Origin: Bordetella parapertussis
GTDB taxonomy: Bacteria; Pseudomonadota; Gammaproteobacteria; Burkholderiales; Burkholderiaceae_C
Reading direction: 5' to 3'
NCBI GenBank assembly: GCA_945888535.1
Contig: CAMDAN010000042.1
Location: forward strand, 1 to 19,029
DNA: 19,029 bases
The notes under the pieces are model-generated. The model made no database searches. It was not told the DNA's origin and worked only from the letters and a program-made list of their open reading frames with translations. A program made the translations under genes and the position numbers. This document shows, in pieces, positions 1-8,222 of this stretch. How positions within the stretch are numbered: the stretch's first letter is position 1; each line of letters starts with the position of its first letter.

Positions 1-2348
1 ACATCCGTACAGACCTTTTGTACGACGGCGCGGCTCTTGGGGCCAACAACTGCGAAGGTAGACCATTGCTCGGTTACTGAGGTCATATAGACCTTCATCT
101 CAGGCCACTCGGTTTGCACCCAACGCTCCATCCAATTGAGAACGCGGGCGGCGCCACCGGAGGTGGTCGTCATTAAAAATCGTTCTTGGCCTAGGCGCAC
201 GGTAACGCCGTCGTCAAAGACCATGCCGTTTTCGTCGAGCATGAGGCCGTAGCGTGCTTTGCCAACTTCCAGTTTCAACCAAGGGTTGGTGTACATCCAG
301 TTGAGCAACTTGGCCGCATCGGGGCCTTGAATATCAATCTTGCCCAAGGTCGAGGCATCCATGATGCCCACGCCGTTGCGCACTGCCAGCACTTCGCGGT
401 GAAGCGCTTGGTGCATGTCTTCTTTGCCTTTGGGGAAAAACCAAGGGCGTTTCCATTGGCCAACATCCTCAAACAAAGCGCCAGCCGCGACGTGCAATAA
501 ATGCGGGCTGGTTTTACGAGCGGGATCAAAAAGTTCACCGCGCTCCAAGCCTGCAAAAGTTCCAAAGCTGATAGGGACGTAGTTGGGCCGGAAGGTGGTG
601 GTGCCCACCTTGTCAATGGGTTTACCCAAAGCGCGGGCGGCCAAGGCCATGCCGTTGATATTGCCTAACTTGCCTTGGTCGGTTCCAAAGCCCATGGCGG
701 TGTAGCGCTTGATGTGTTCGATGGATTCGAAACCTTCGCGCACCGCCAACTCAATGTCACTGGCGCCAACGTCATTTTGGTAATCAATAAAAGCTTTGGC
801 GCGGCGCGAAACCGGAACGCCTGTCTCAGCAATCCAAAACGCAGCGATCGGTTCTTGGACTGGTTCTTGAACGGTGAACGATTGCGCCGCGGCTGAAAAG
901 CCCGCGTGTTTCGCGGCTTGGGCGCCGGCGCTGCTGGCCTCGGATAAGGCTTGCGCCAAAGTCCATGTGGCTTTTGCTGAACCCACGCTGCTCTGGTTTG
1001 GCATCGCCACACCCGGCTGAAAACAGCACTGCGCCTCATTCCATTGGGCCTTGCCACCGGAATGGGAATAAAGGTGAATCGCAGGATTCCAACCGCCAGC
1101 CATTCCCAAGGCATCACAAGCCAACACGCGTTGATTGCCAGTGGCTTTGTCACCCACCATTTGACACACCGTGACGTCGCGAACTCCGACACTCCCGCTG
1201 GCATGCAAAGGCACGAAGCCGCGCAACACCTCAACGCCAGCGTCACGGGCTTTTTGCAACAAACTACCGGTAGGTATATCTGCGTTTCGGGTGTCAACCA
1301 CCGTGACCTGAGCACCGGCTGCTTTCAATGTCAGCGCATCGGCGTAGGCGCTGTCGTTGTTGGTGAGCAGCACGATGTTTTTCCCAACCAATACACCATA
1401 CAACTGCAAATAATCAGCCATCGCCGAAGAAAGCATCACGCCGGGTAAATCGTTGTTTCCAAACACCATGGGGCGCTCGTGCGCACCGGTGGCCAAGATC
1501 ACTTGGTGCGCCCGCACGCGCCACATCCGCTCGCGAAACCCTTTGCGTTCGTTTAAAGGCAGGTGGTCCGTCAGGGACTCGCGCACGGTTAAAAAATTGT
1601 GGTCGTGGTAACCAAACACGACGCCGCGTTGGATGATTCGTACTTCAGGCATTGCCGCAAGCTCTGCCTGCGCCGCTCGCACCCAAGCTGATGCGCTTAA
1701 ACCGTCAATCGTTCCATGGACCCGGTGGGCTGAGCCACCCAGATGCGCGCTCAGCTCAGCCACGATAACTCGGGCACCAGTGCGCGCTGCCGAAAGGGCC
1801 GCAGCCAAACCGGCAATGCCGCCACCGGCCACAAACACGTCGCAGTGCACGTTTTGCTGCACGTAGCTGGCCGTGTCTTCGACTTCAGGCGCAGATCCTA
1901 AGCCCCCGGCTTTGCGAATAAAGCGCTCGTAAAACATCCAAGCCTTGGCAGGCCACATGAATGTTTTGTAATAAAAACCTGCGGGGAACATCGGCGTGCC
2001 CCAGCGGTTGACACTGAACAATCGGCTTAGCGCATTGGGCCAGCCGTTAACGCTTTCTCCTTGCAGCGCCTCGTACAACTCCACCTCAGGCATCTTGGCG
2101 TTGGGGATGGTGTTGGCGCCACTTTCTAATTGCACCAAGGCCGAAGGCTCCTCAATGCCGGAGGTGACGATGCCACGCGGACGGTGGTATTTCCATGAGC
2201 GAGAAAAGAGGCTCTCGCCTGAGGCTAACAAGGCCGAAGCCAAGGTGTCACCCGCAAAACCTTGGTAGTTTCGGCCATTGAATTGGAAGCGAATGATTTT
2301 CGCGCGGTCAATGCGCTCGCCCTTAGCGGGAATACGGTTGCCGCTCAC
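1..2348 (-). CDS. soxA: Sarcosine oxidase alpha subunit, 3' end cut by window edge
   Basis: This is the alpha subunit of cytoplasmic heterotetrameric sarcosine oxidase, which oxidises sarcosine to glycine with tetrahydrofolate as methyl acceptor. The frame is open from 2348 to the left edge, about 782 codons of a protein usually near 1000. The N-terminus has the family signature around residues 30-57 (DTLASALL, then SWKYHRPRG). A dinucleotide-binding GGGIAG lies at residues 175-180, and a second Rossmann-like stretch lies near residue 280. The C-terminal aminomethyltransferase (GCV_T-like, folate-binding) domain starts near residue 600 and includes GKIDIQGPDAAKLL near 669. The rest of that domain is outside the window. 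The start is GTG, overlapping the soxD stop as GTGA, with an AGGAGG ribosome site 6 bases upstream. soxG would be expected just beyond the left edge. I saw no in-frame stop; identity is very secure, NAD binding is inferred from the family. Confidence 0.95.
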   Translation of the reverse strand, partial: MSGNRIPAKGERIDRAKIIRFQFNGRNYQGFAGDTLASALLASGESLFSRSWKYHRPRGIVTSGIEEPSALVQLESGANTIPNAKMPEVELYEALQGESVNGWPNALSRLFSVNRWGTPMFPAGFYYKTFMWPAKAWMFYERFIRKAGGLGSAPEVEDTASYVQQNVHCDVFVAGGGIAGLAAALSAARTGARVIVAELSAHLGGSAHRVHGTIDGLSASAWVRAAQAELAAMPEVRIIQRGVVFGYHDHNFLTVRESLTDHLPLNERKGFRERMWRVRAHQVILATGAHERPMVFGNNDLPGVMLSSAMADYLQLYGVLVGKNIVLLTNNDSAYADALTLKAAGAQVTVVDTRNADIPTGSLLQKARDAGVEVLRGFVPLHASGSVGVRDVTVCQMVGDKATGNQRVLACDALGMAGGWNPAIHLYSHSGGKAQWNEAQCCFQPGVAMPNQSSVGSAKATWTLAQALSEASSAGAQAAKHAGFSAAAQSFTVQEPVQEPIAAFWIAETGVPVSRRAKAFIDYQNDVGASDIELAVREGFESIEHIKRYTAMGFGTDQGKLGNINGMALAARALGKPIDKVGTTTFRPNYVPISFGTFAGLERGELFDPARKTSPHLLHVAAGALFEDVGQWKRPWFFPKGKEDMHQALHREVLAVRNGVGIMDASTLGKIDIQGPDAAKLLNWMYTNPWLKLEVGKARYGLMLDENGMVFDDGVTVRLGQERFLMTTTSGGAARVLNWMERWVQTEWPEMKVYMTSVTEQWSTFAVVGPKSRAVVQKVCTD

Positions 2349-2641
2349 TGCACACCTCCTAAAGCTGCCACCGACTCCGGGTCTTCCCCGGGCTTGTAAA
2401 ACTTGGTAAATGCGTACGACACGGTGTGGCGCTCTGCGTTAAACCAACGCCGGCAACCGGACGCGTGAAACCACTGTTCGCGGTGCAAGCCTTTGGGGTT
2501 TTTGCGCATGAACAAATAGTCTCCCCACTGGGCGTCGCTCAGTGCATCGGTATCAAGGGGACGCGCGATATGGGCTTCGCCGCCGCAACTGAATTCACTT
2601 TCAGCGCGGGGACCACACCAAGGGCAGGTAATTTTTAGCAT
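2345..2641 (-). CDS. soxD: Sarcosine oxidase delta subunit
   Basis: This is the small zinc-binding delta subunit (98 residues, normal for the family) that helps hold the alpha and beta subunits of sarcosine oxidase together. The four residues known to bind zinc in characterised delta subunits are all at the expected places: Cys6 and Cys9 in the N-terminal CPWC, and His59 and Cys63 in HASGC. An additional Cys19 is present. The start is ATG at 2641, 23 bases after the soxB stop, with only a weak purine-rich ribosome site (GAAGAG). Its last codons carry the AGGAGG ribosome site of soxA, and its TGA overlaps the soxA GTG, which suggests translational coupling. The family is essentially never found apart from soxB and soxA. 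Confidence 0.96.
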   Translation of the reverse strand: MLKITCPWCGPRAESEFSCGGEAHIARPLDTDALSDAQWGDYLFMRKNPKGLHREQWFHASGCRRWFNAERHTVSYAFTKFYKPGEDPESVAALGGVQ

Positions 2642-2664
2642 GGGTGCTCTTCAAGTCCAGGGGG

Positions 2665-3915
2665 TTAGTGCGCAACGCCAGCGGCGCCGTGCTCGTCGAT
2701 CAAATGACCCGACGTAAAACGATTCAAGTCAAACGCCGCGTTCAAAGCGTGCGGACGGTCTTGGGCAATGGTGTGGGCCATGACCCAGCCAGATCCTGGA
2801 GTGGCCTTGAAGCCGCCCGTGCCCCAACCGCAATTGAAGTACAAGCCTTTGATGTGCGTTTTAGAAATAATAGGACACGCATCGGGCGCGACATCCACAA
2901 TGCCACCCCATTGGCGGTTCATGCGGACCCGGCGGAAGATAGGGAACAGTTCGCAAATGGCTTGCAAAGTATGCTCAATAACAGGGAAGCTTCCGCGCTG
3001 ACCGTAACCCACGTAAGAGTCAATGCCAGCACCAATCACCAAATCACCTTTGTCAGACTGACTTGCATAGGCGTGAATGGCGTTTGACATCACTACGGTA
3101 TGAAGAATAGGTTTCATGGGCTCGGAGACCAAGGCTTGTAGCGGATGGCTTTCAAGCGGTAAGCGAATACCCGCCATGTCAGCGATCACCGAGCTGTGTC
3201 CTGCTGCAACCACGCCAATTTTGGAGCTCTTGATCGTTCCGCGGGTGGTCTCAATCCCAACGACTTGGTCGCCCTCACGTTGAATACCAATGACTTCGCA
3301 GTTTTGGATGATGTCCACACCCAAGCGGTCAGCCGCACGGGCAAATCCCCAGGCAATCGCGTCATGCCGCGCCACGCCTGCACGGGGCTGAAATGAAGCC
3401 CCCATCACTGGGTAGCGCAAACTCGAGGAAGTATTCATGATAGGCACCATGGCCTTGATTTCTTCGGGGCTAAGCACCACGCCGTCTACGCCATTCAAGC
3501 GGTTGGCGTTGACGCGGCGGTTGATATCGCGCATGTCTTGGTGCGAGTGGCCGACATTCATCACACCGCGCTGGCTGAACATGGTGTTGTAGTTCAGGTC
3601 TTGCGAAAGCCCTTCCCACAACTGCAACGCTTTTTCATACAAGTGGGTTGCATCGTCCCAAAGGTAATTTGAGCGAACGATGGTCGTATTACGGGCGGTA
3701 TTTCCGCCGCCCAACCAGCCCCGCTCGACCACCGCAATATTGCGCATGCCGTGCTCTTTGGCCAAATAGTAAGCGGTTGCCAAACCGTGGCCGCCGCCGC
3801 CGACGATGATGGCGTCGTAATGGCTCTTGGGCTCAGGGCTGCGCCACTGTTTTTGCCAATTTTCGTGGTACGACATGGCATTGCGCGCAAGCGCAAAGAC
3901 TGAAAAATGACTCAC
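2665..3915 (-). CDS. soxB: Sarcosine oxidase beta subunit
   Basis: This is the catalytic flavoprotein subunit (416 residues, usual length) of heterotetrameric sarcosine oxidase. It oxidises the N-methyl C-N bond of sarcosine; the methylene group is passed to tetrahydrofolate in the alpha subunit and electrons reach O2 to give H2O2. The N-terminus is family-typical ([16 protein letters not shown], then WRSPEPK), which supports the start at 3915. The FAD-binding GGGGHG is at residues 39-44, followed by an acidic residue at the end of the second strand ([11 protein letters not shown]). His184 in ARHDA aligns with the histidine that carries covalent FMN in characterised enzymes. Only 18 bases separate it from the upstream sdaA, and soxD and soxA follow, so it sits inside a folD-sdaA-soxBDA operon. 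No defects seen. Confidence 0.97.
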   Translation of the reverse strand: MSHFSVFALARNAMSYHENWQKQWRSPEPKSHYDAIIVGGGGHGLATAYYLAKEHGMRNIAVVERGWLGGGNTARNTTIVRSNYLWDDATHLYEKALQLWEGLSQDLNYNTMFSQRGVMNVGHSHQDMRDINRRVNANRLNGVDGVVLSPEEIKAMVPIMNTSSSLRYPVMGASFQPRAGVARHDAIAWGFARAADRLGVDIIQNCEVIGIQREGDQVVGIETTRGTIKSSKIGVVAAGHSSVIADMAGIRLPLESHPLQALVSEPMKPILHTVVMSNAIHAYASQSDKGDLVIGAGIDSYVGYGQRGSFPVIEHTLQAICELFPIFRRVRMNRQWGGIVDVAPDACPIISKTHIKGLYFNCGWGTGGFKATPGSGWVMAHTIAQDRPHALNAAFDLNRFTSGHLIDEHGAAGVAH

Positions 3916-3933
3916 TTTAGATCCCGATCAGGT

Positions 3934-5337
3934 TCAACATTCGATCACGTTCACGGCCAACCCGCCGCGGCTCGTTTCTTTGTATTTTGTCATCATGTCA
4001 CGACCGGTGTCGCGCATGGTTTTAATGACTTGGTCTAGCGATACGAAATGGGTGCCATCCCCACGCAAGGCCATGCGCGCAGCATTCAGTGCCTTCACGG
4101 AGCCCATGGCATTGCGTTCGATACAAGGGATTTGTACCCGCCCGCCCACGGGATCACAGGTCAGTCCGAGGTTGTGTTCCATGCCGATTTCAGCCGCATT
4201 TTCAACTTGCCTAGCGCTTCCGCCCATGACGGCAGCCAAACCACCAGCCGCCATCGAACAAGCAACGCCCACCTCACCTTGGCAGCCCACCTCGGCGCCA
4301 CTGATAGAGGCATTTTCTTTGTAAAGCAGCCCTATCGCACCCGCCGTTAAAAGGAAATTGCGGATGCCTTCTTGGTTGGCACCGGCGCAGAACCGGTCGT
4401 AGTAATGCATCACCGCTGGAACGATTCCTGCAGCGCCATTGGTTGGCGCAGTAACCACGCGACCGCCTGCGGCGTTTTCTTCATTAACCGCCATGGCATA
4501 CACATTCAGAAAATCCAAAATGGTGAGTTGGTCTTTCAGTGATTGCTCCGGACGGCTGCTTAGTGAACGGTGTAACTCAGCAGCGCGGCGCTTGACCATT
4601 AAATTGCCTGGCAAGTGGCCTTCGGTTCTACAACCCCGTTCCACACAGGCCTTCATGGCGTCCCAAATGCTGTCCAGCCCGGCGTTCACTTCAGCATCGC
4701 TGCGCCACGCGAGCTCATTTGCTCGCATGATCTCTGCAATCGACAAACCCGTGGCCTCGGTAATAGCGAGTAGCTCATCACCGCTATGAAAGGGGAAACG
4801 AACCTGGGTGGGATCAGGAACCATGACTGGGACGCTGCCAGTGGCGGCGCTTTGTGCATCTGCAACTTCTTGCGAAACCACAAACCCACCACCCACAGAG
4901 AAATAGCGACGCTCTTGGATCAAGGCGCCGTCTGCGGCAAAGGCCATGAACTTCACGCCATTGGGGTGGTAAGACAAGGTCTCCCGACGCAGGAAAAGCA
5001 CGTCTGTTTTTTCGCTGAACGCAATCGACTTGCTGGCGTTGAGTTGTAAAGTTTTACTCGTTCGGATGACTTTGAGGCTAGCGTCAATGGTGTCAGGATC
5101 AATCGTGTCAGGCATCAAACCTTGTAAGCCCAACATCACGGCCGTATCGGTTCCGTGGCCTTTGCCGGTTGCGCCTAAAGAGCCGTACAGGCGCACTTCG
5201 ACTCGCTCTGTTTCTGCGATTTGGCCATCTGCTTGGAGCGCGCGGGCAAACATGGCCGCTGCCTTCATGGGGCCGACGGTATGAGAGGAAGAGGGGCCAA
5301 TCCCAATTTTAAAAAGGTCAAAAACGCTGAGTGACAT
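3934..5337 (-). CDS. sdaA: L-serine ammonia-lyase, iron-sulfur type
   Basis: This enzyme deaminates L-serine to pyruvate and ammonia in the cytoplasm using a [4Fe-4S] cluster. It is the single-chain form (467 residues), with the N-terminal domain starting near [12 protein letters not shown] (12-23) and the catalytic domain in the second half. Cys352, Cys394 and Cys405 have the same spacing (42 and 11) as the cluster ligands known from the Legionella enzyme. The protein ends exactly in cysteine (Cys467), matching the C-terminal cysteine that enters the active site in that enzyme, so the frame is complete. It lies 91 bases after folD and 18 bases before soxB. In this setting it probably drains glycine derived from sarcosine, after conversion to serine by a glyA product not seen here, into pyruvate. 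Confidence 0.96.
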   Translation of the reverse strand: MSLSVFDLFKIGIGPSSSHTVGPMKAAAMFARALQADGQIAETERVEVRLYGSLGATGKGHGTDTAVMLGLQGLMPDTIDPDTIDASLKVIRTSKTLQLNASKSIAFSEKTDVLFLRRETLSYHPNGVKFMAFAADGALIQERRYFSVGGGFVVSQEVADAQSAATGSVPVMVPDPTQVRFPFHSGDELLAITEATGLSIAEIMRANELAWRSDAEVNAGLDSIWDAMKACVERGCRTEGHLPGNLMVKRRAAELHRSLSSRPEQSLKDQLTILDFLNVYAMAVNEENAAGGRVVTAPTNGAAGIVPAVMHYYDRFCAGANQEGIRNFLLTAGAIGLLYKENASISGAEVGCQGEVGVACSMAAGGLAAVMGGSARQVENAAEIGMEHNLGLTCDPVGGRVQIPCIERNAMGSVKALNAARMALRGDGTHFVSLDQVIKTMRDTGRDMMTKYKETSRGGLAVNVIEC

Positions 5338-5428
5338 GGTTCATCTTTGATAAGTTGAAGCGGGTGTTAGAAAACTCTGACAACGATGCTTGATTGTGGG
5401 CAACGCCCAATGGTTTTGAATGTTCGCT

Positions 5429-6322
5429 TTACGACGTGCCTGGATGCTTGAGCGACACGTCGTTTCCCCGCGCGGCGGCATGGCGTTGGGCGGACTGTAC
5501 CGTGTTATAGACCAACATCGTCACCGTCATCGGGCCCACACCCCCTGGGACAGGCGTAATGTAAGAGGCTTTTTGTCGAACGCCTTCAAAGTCTACGTCG
5601 CCTACCAATCTGCCATCGGGCAGGCGATTGATTCCCACGTCAATCACCACAGCGCCCGTGCGCACCATCTGGGGAAGAATGAGGTTGGGACGGCCCGCCG
5701 CCACGACCAAAATATCCGCAAGAATGGTGAACTGCGCGAGGTCCCGGGTTTTGGCATGGCAAATACAGACGGTTGCGTCCTTTTGCATCAACATCAATGC
5801 CATGGGCTTGCCGACAATATTGCTCGCGCCAACGACAACCACGTTTTGGCCTTCCACGGGTATGTTCTCGTACTCCAGCATTTTCTGGACGCCATAAGGC
5901 GTGCACGGTGGGAAAACGGTATCTCCCAAGACCAAGGCTCCGACGTTGTAAAGGTGAAATCCATCGACATCTTTGTCGCTCGAAATTTTTCCTAAAACCC
6001 GACGCGCATCAAAATGCGACGGAAGAGGCAGCTGCACCAAAATACCGTGGACCGAGGGGTCTAAATTCAGGCGTTCAATTTCAGCCTCAACGACGGTATC
6101 GGGCGTGTTGGCGTCAAACGCATAGACTTTGGATTGCAAACCCACCTCAGTACAGGCTTTGATTTTGTTAGCGACATACACCTTGGAGGCAGGGTTGTCT
6201 CCCACAATAATGACTGCCAAACCGGGTTGAACGCCTTGCTCTTTTAACGCATCCGACAGTTCCCGACACTCTTGCCTGACTTTGCGTGAAACGGCGTGAC
6301 CGTCGATAATTTTTGCAACCAT
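5429..6322 (-). CDS. folD: Methylene-tetrahydrofolate dehydrogenase/cyclohydrolase
   Basis: FolD is a cytoplasmic bifunctional enzyme: it oxidises 5,10-methylene-tetrahydrofolate with NADP and hydrolyses the methenyl product to 10-formyl-tetrahydrofolate. With the start at 6322 the protein has 297 residues, close to the usual 280-300, beginning MVAKIIDGHAVS. The catalytic YVANK (Tyr49, Lys53), DKDVDGFH (near 117-123), the NADP-binding GASNIVGKP (165-173) and the C-terminal PGGVGPMT (259-266) are all visible. An in-frame ATG at 6424 would add 34 residues unlike the family, so I reject it. It begins the operon folD-sdaA-soxBDA, where sarcosine oxidase generates methylene-tetrahydrofolate, so a C1-recycling role is likely. 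It may be a second, pathway-dedicated copy, but this cannot be judged from the window. Confidence 0.95.
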   Translation of the reverse strand: MVAKIIDGHAVSRKVRQECRELSDALKEQGVQPGLAVIIVGDNPASKVYVANKIKACTEVGLQSKVYAFDANTPDTVVEAEIERLNLDPSVHGILVQLPLPSHFDARRVLGKISSDKDVDGFHLYNVGALVLGDTVFPPCTPYGVQKMLEYENIPVEGQNVVVVGASNIVGKPMALMLMQKDATVCICHAKTRDLAQFTILADILVVAAGRPNLILPQMVRTGAVVIDVGINRLPDGRLVGDVDFEGVRQKASYITPVPGGVGPMTVTMLVYNTVQSAQRHAAARGNDVSLKHPGTS

Positions 6323-6442
6323 GGTTAAATCCCTTTGGGCTTCTGCCTCATGGGGCTGCATGCTATGCGTCAAAGCCTCCGTTTTCACCCTGCCAAACGA
6401 CTGAGATAAACCTGTTTGCGACATGGTGGCTTTTGTTCAACT

Positions 6443-6504
6443 TGCACCTGAAGGTATGGCGTTTGCAGGAAAGTCGGCGTCGCAAAAGTACCATGGCAGG
6501 TGCA
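6443..6504. repeat. 8-bp perfect inverted repeat in the folD/mttB divergent region
   Basis: TGCACCTG at 6443-6450 is repeated inverted as CAGGTGCA at 6497-6504, with 46 bases between the arms. The next few inward bases also share an ATGG-like stretch. The pair lies in the 249-base spacer between the divergent genes folD and the mttB homologue. It could be a pair of half-sites for a regulator that bridges both promoters; an 8-base match in a short spacer may also be chance. Confidence 0.3.
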
Positions 6505-6509
6505 TGGCC
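6494..6509 (+). promoter_or_regulatory. Possible sigma-54 (-24/-12) promoter for the mttB homologue
   Basis: TGGCAGG, four bases, then TGGC fits the sigma-54 pattern TGGCACG-N4-TTGC with two mismatches. It keeps the essential GG (6495-6496) and GC (6507-6508) at exactly the required 12-base register. Transcription would start near 6520 and leave a leader of about 50 bases before the ATG at 6572. No sigma-54 activator gene lies in the window. The match is by eye only, and the same stretch contains one arm of the inverted repeat. Confidence 0.25.
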
Positions 6510-6510
6510 T

Positions 6511-6534
6511 TGCCGATACTCACGAATCACGGCA
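6511..6534. repeat. Short dyad upstream of the mttB homologue
   Basis: TGCCG at 6511-6515 and CGGCA at 6530-6534 form a 5-base dyad with a 14-base spacer, 38 to 61 bases before the mttB start. The size suits a dimeric regulator site placed near the transcription start, but the arms are short and chance cannot be excluded. Confidence 0.18.
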
Positions 6535-6571
6535 GCATGTTCTGCATCAAAACGGCGTATGGAGTTAAAAA

Positions 6572-8167
6572 ATGACCACTGACACAAGCATTCTAGAAGC
6601 GCAAGACACAACCACAGCACCGCGCAACCGGCGCACCTCTGGCAGTCGAGAAGCCAAGCGCGCGGCACGCGCGGCACGCACCGGTCAATCAGTTCCCTAC
6701 ATCACGCGCAAGATTCCCTACTACGAAGTGCTTGACGAAGAAGGCTTGCAAATCATCGAGCGCAATGCCGAAATCATTTTGGAAGAAGTCGGAATTGAAT
6801 TTCGTGATGACGCCGAGGCGCTCGATATTTGGCGCAAAGCGGGCGCCGATATCAAAGGCGAGCGCGTTCGCTTTCCGCGCGGCATGTGCCGCAGCATTGT
6901 GCAAGCCAGCGCCCCGCGTGAATTCATTCAGCACGCGCGCAACCCCGCGAACAATGTCGTGATTGGTGGGAAGAACACGGTTTTTGCGCCTGCGTACGGA
7001 TCGCCTTTTGTGCGTGACCTTGACAAAGGCCGCCGTTACGCCACGATTGAAGACTTTCAGAACTTCGTCAAACTGGCATACACCGCCACCTCCTTGCACC
7101 ACTCTGGCGGAACCATTTGCGAGCCGGTCGATTTGCCGGTCAACAAGCGCCACTTCGACATGGTTTACGCCCACATGAAGTACAGCGACAAACCTTTCAT
7201 GGGCTCGGTCACCCACCCCGAGCGGGCACACGATACGGTTGAGATGGCGCGCGCTTTGTTTGGCGACAACTTCAATGACCCCTTGACTGGTAAACCTAAA
7301 ACGGTCTGTATCAGTCTGATCAATGCCAACTCCCCCATGACCTTTGATGACACCATGCTCGGTGCGGCCAAAGTCTATGCCCGTGCGAACCAAGCTACGA
7401 TCATCACCCCCTTTATCTTGGCTGGTGCTATGTCGCCAGTAACCGTCGCTGGGACCTGTGCCCAAACTCTGGCCGAAGCCTTGGCTGGAATGGCTTTTGT
7501 TCAGTTGGTGAATCCGGGGGCACCTGTCGTCTTGGGCAGTTTTGCTTCTTCGATCTCAATGCAATCGGGTGCGCCAACTTTTGGCACACCAGAGCCTGCC
7601 TTGGTTTTGTATGTGATGGCGGCTTTGGCTCGACGCTTGGGCGTTCCGTTTCGCTCCGGTGGCAGTTTGTGCGGCTCCAAAATAGCCGATGCCCAAGCCG
7701 CTTCTGAATCAGCCAACACTTTGATTCCCACCAGTTTAGGTGGTGTGAATTTTGTATTGCACACCGCCGGCTGGCTGGAAGGCGGCCTCTCGATGGGCTA
7801 CGAAAAGTTCATCATGGACGCCGACCAAGCCGGAATGATGCATACCTTGTTAGGCGGCGTCGATGTCACAGAAAACGGACAAGCCATGGATGCGATTCGC
7901 GAAGTCGGTCCGGGCAAACACTTTTTAGGTTGCGCCCATACCCAGGCCAACTTCGAGAGCGCTTTTTACCGCTCACCGATTACGGATAACAACAGTTTTG
8001 AGCAGTGGGAAGCCGAAGGCTCTGTGGATCTATCCGTGCGCGCCAATGCGATGTGGAAAAAACAATTGGCCGAATACGAAGCCCCGGCCTTGGATGTCGC
8101 TGCCGATGAAGCTGTTTTGGATTACATGAACCGCCGCAAAGCTTCATTTCCTGACTCCAACATCTAA
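6572..8167 (+). CDS. MttB-superfamily quaternary-amine methyltransferase, non-pyrrolysine type
   Basis: This 531-residue protein belongs to the trimethylamine methyltransferase (MttB) superfamily, whose members transfer a methyl group from a methylated amine to a cobalt-corrinoid carrier protein. True MttB needs pyrrolysine encoded by an in-frame TAG; this frame has none and ends in TAA, so it is the non-pyrrolysine type. Characterised members of that group (MtgB, MtcB, MtpB) use glycine betaine, carnitine or proline betaine. The N-terminus has an Arg-rich stretch (residues 19-36) common in proteobacterial homologues. The barrel follows from about residue 60, with the characteristic GVPFRSGGSLCGSKIADAQA near 357-376. 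The ribosome site GGAG is 7 bases before the ATG. Its divergent neighbour is the sarcosine/folate operon and the carnitine genes lie downstream, so glycine betaine is my first guess and carnitine or butyrobetaine the second. No corrinoid protein gene is in the window. Confidence 0.92.
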   Translation: MTTDTSILEAQDTTTAPRNRRTSGSREAKRAARAARTGQSVPYITRKIPYYEVLDEEGLQIIERNAEIILEEVGIEFRDDAEALDIWRKAGADIKGERVRFPRGMCRSIVQASAPREFIQHARNPANNVVIGGKNTVFAPAYGSPFVRDLDKGRRYATIEDFQNFVKLAYTATSLHHSGGTICEPVDLPVNKRHFDMVYAHMKYSDKPFMGSVTHPERAHDTVEMARALFGDNFNDPLTGKPKTVCISLINANSPMTFDDTMLGAAKVYARANQATIITPFILAGAMSPVTVAGTCAQTLAEALAGMAFVQLVNPGAPVVLGSFASSISMQSGAPTFGTPEPALVLYVMAALARRLGVPFRSGGSLCGSKIADAQAASESANTLIPTSLGGVNFVLHTAGWLEGGLSMGYEKFIMDADQAGMMHTLLGGVDVTENGQAMDAIREVGPGKHFLGCAHTQANFESAFYRSPITDNNSFEQWEAEGSVDLSVRANAMWKKQLAEYEAPALDVAADEAVLDYMNRRKASFPDSNI

Positions 8168-8191
8168 ACCATCCTTGGCTTCAGCCCCATC

Positions 8192-8219
8192 AAAGAAGGA
8201 GGCCGAGGCCTCCTTCTTT
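8192..8219. terminator. Strong hairpin terminator between convergent genes
   Basis: A perfect 13-base inverted repeat (AAAGAAGGAGGCC at 8192-8204, its complement at 8207-8219) with a T-rich end (TTCTTTTG) on the plus strand lies 24 bases after the mttB-homologue stop. It ends 3 bases before the stop of the convergent ABC ATPase gene. The plus-strand side is a good intrinsic terminator. On the minus strand the tail is only CTTTGA, so termination of the ABC operon there would be weaker. Confidence 0.88.
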
Positions 8220-8222
8220 TGT

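Noticed and set aside
275..1315. Two minus-strand frames (113 and 216 codons) in the left part of the window
   Set aside because: They are out of frame with the continuous soxA reading frame that runs from 2348 to the left edge and matches the sarcosine oxidase alpha family.
5397..5409. Short TGGGC/GCCCA hairpin between folD and sdaA
   Set aside because: Only five base pairs and no T-run on the minus strand, so it is not a credible terminator.
6323..6424. 34-residue N-terminal extension of FolD from the ATG at 6424
   Set aside because: FolD proteins begin almost exactly at the MVAKIIDG encoded at 6322; the extension has no family match and would use up much of the divergent promoter region.
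6323..6571. Cobalamin or glycine riboswitch in the spacer upstream of the corrinoid-type methyltransferase and folD
   Set aside because: I looked for a B12-box-like GCCACTG and for the paired glycine-aptamer pattern and saw neither; the spacer is also short once promoters are allowed for.
6689..7465. Minus-strand open frame of 258 codons inside the mttB homologue
   Set aside because: It mirrors the conserved MttB-family frame and has no family features or ribosome site I can recognise.
6572..8167. Possible pyrrolysine (amber) codon in the MttB homologue
   Set aside because: The frame is read through 531 codons without TAG and ends in TAA; no readthrough is needed.
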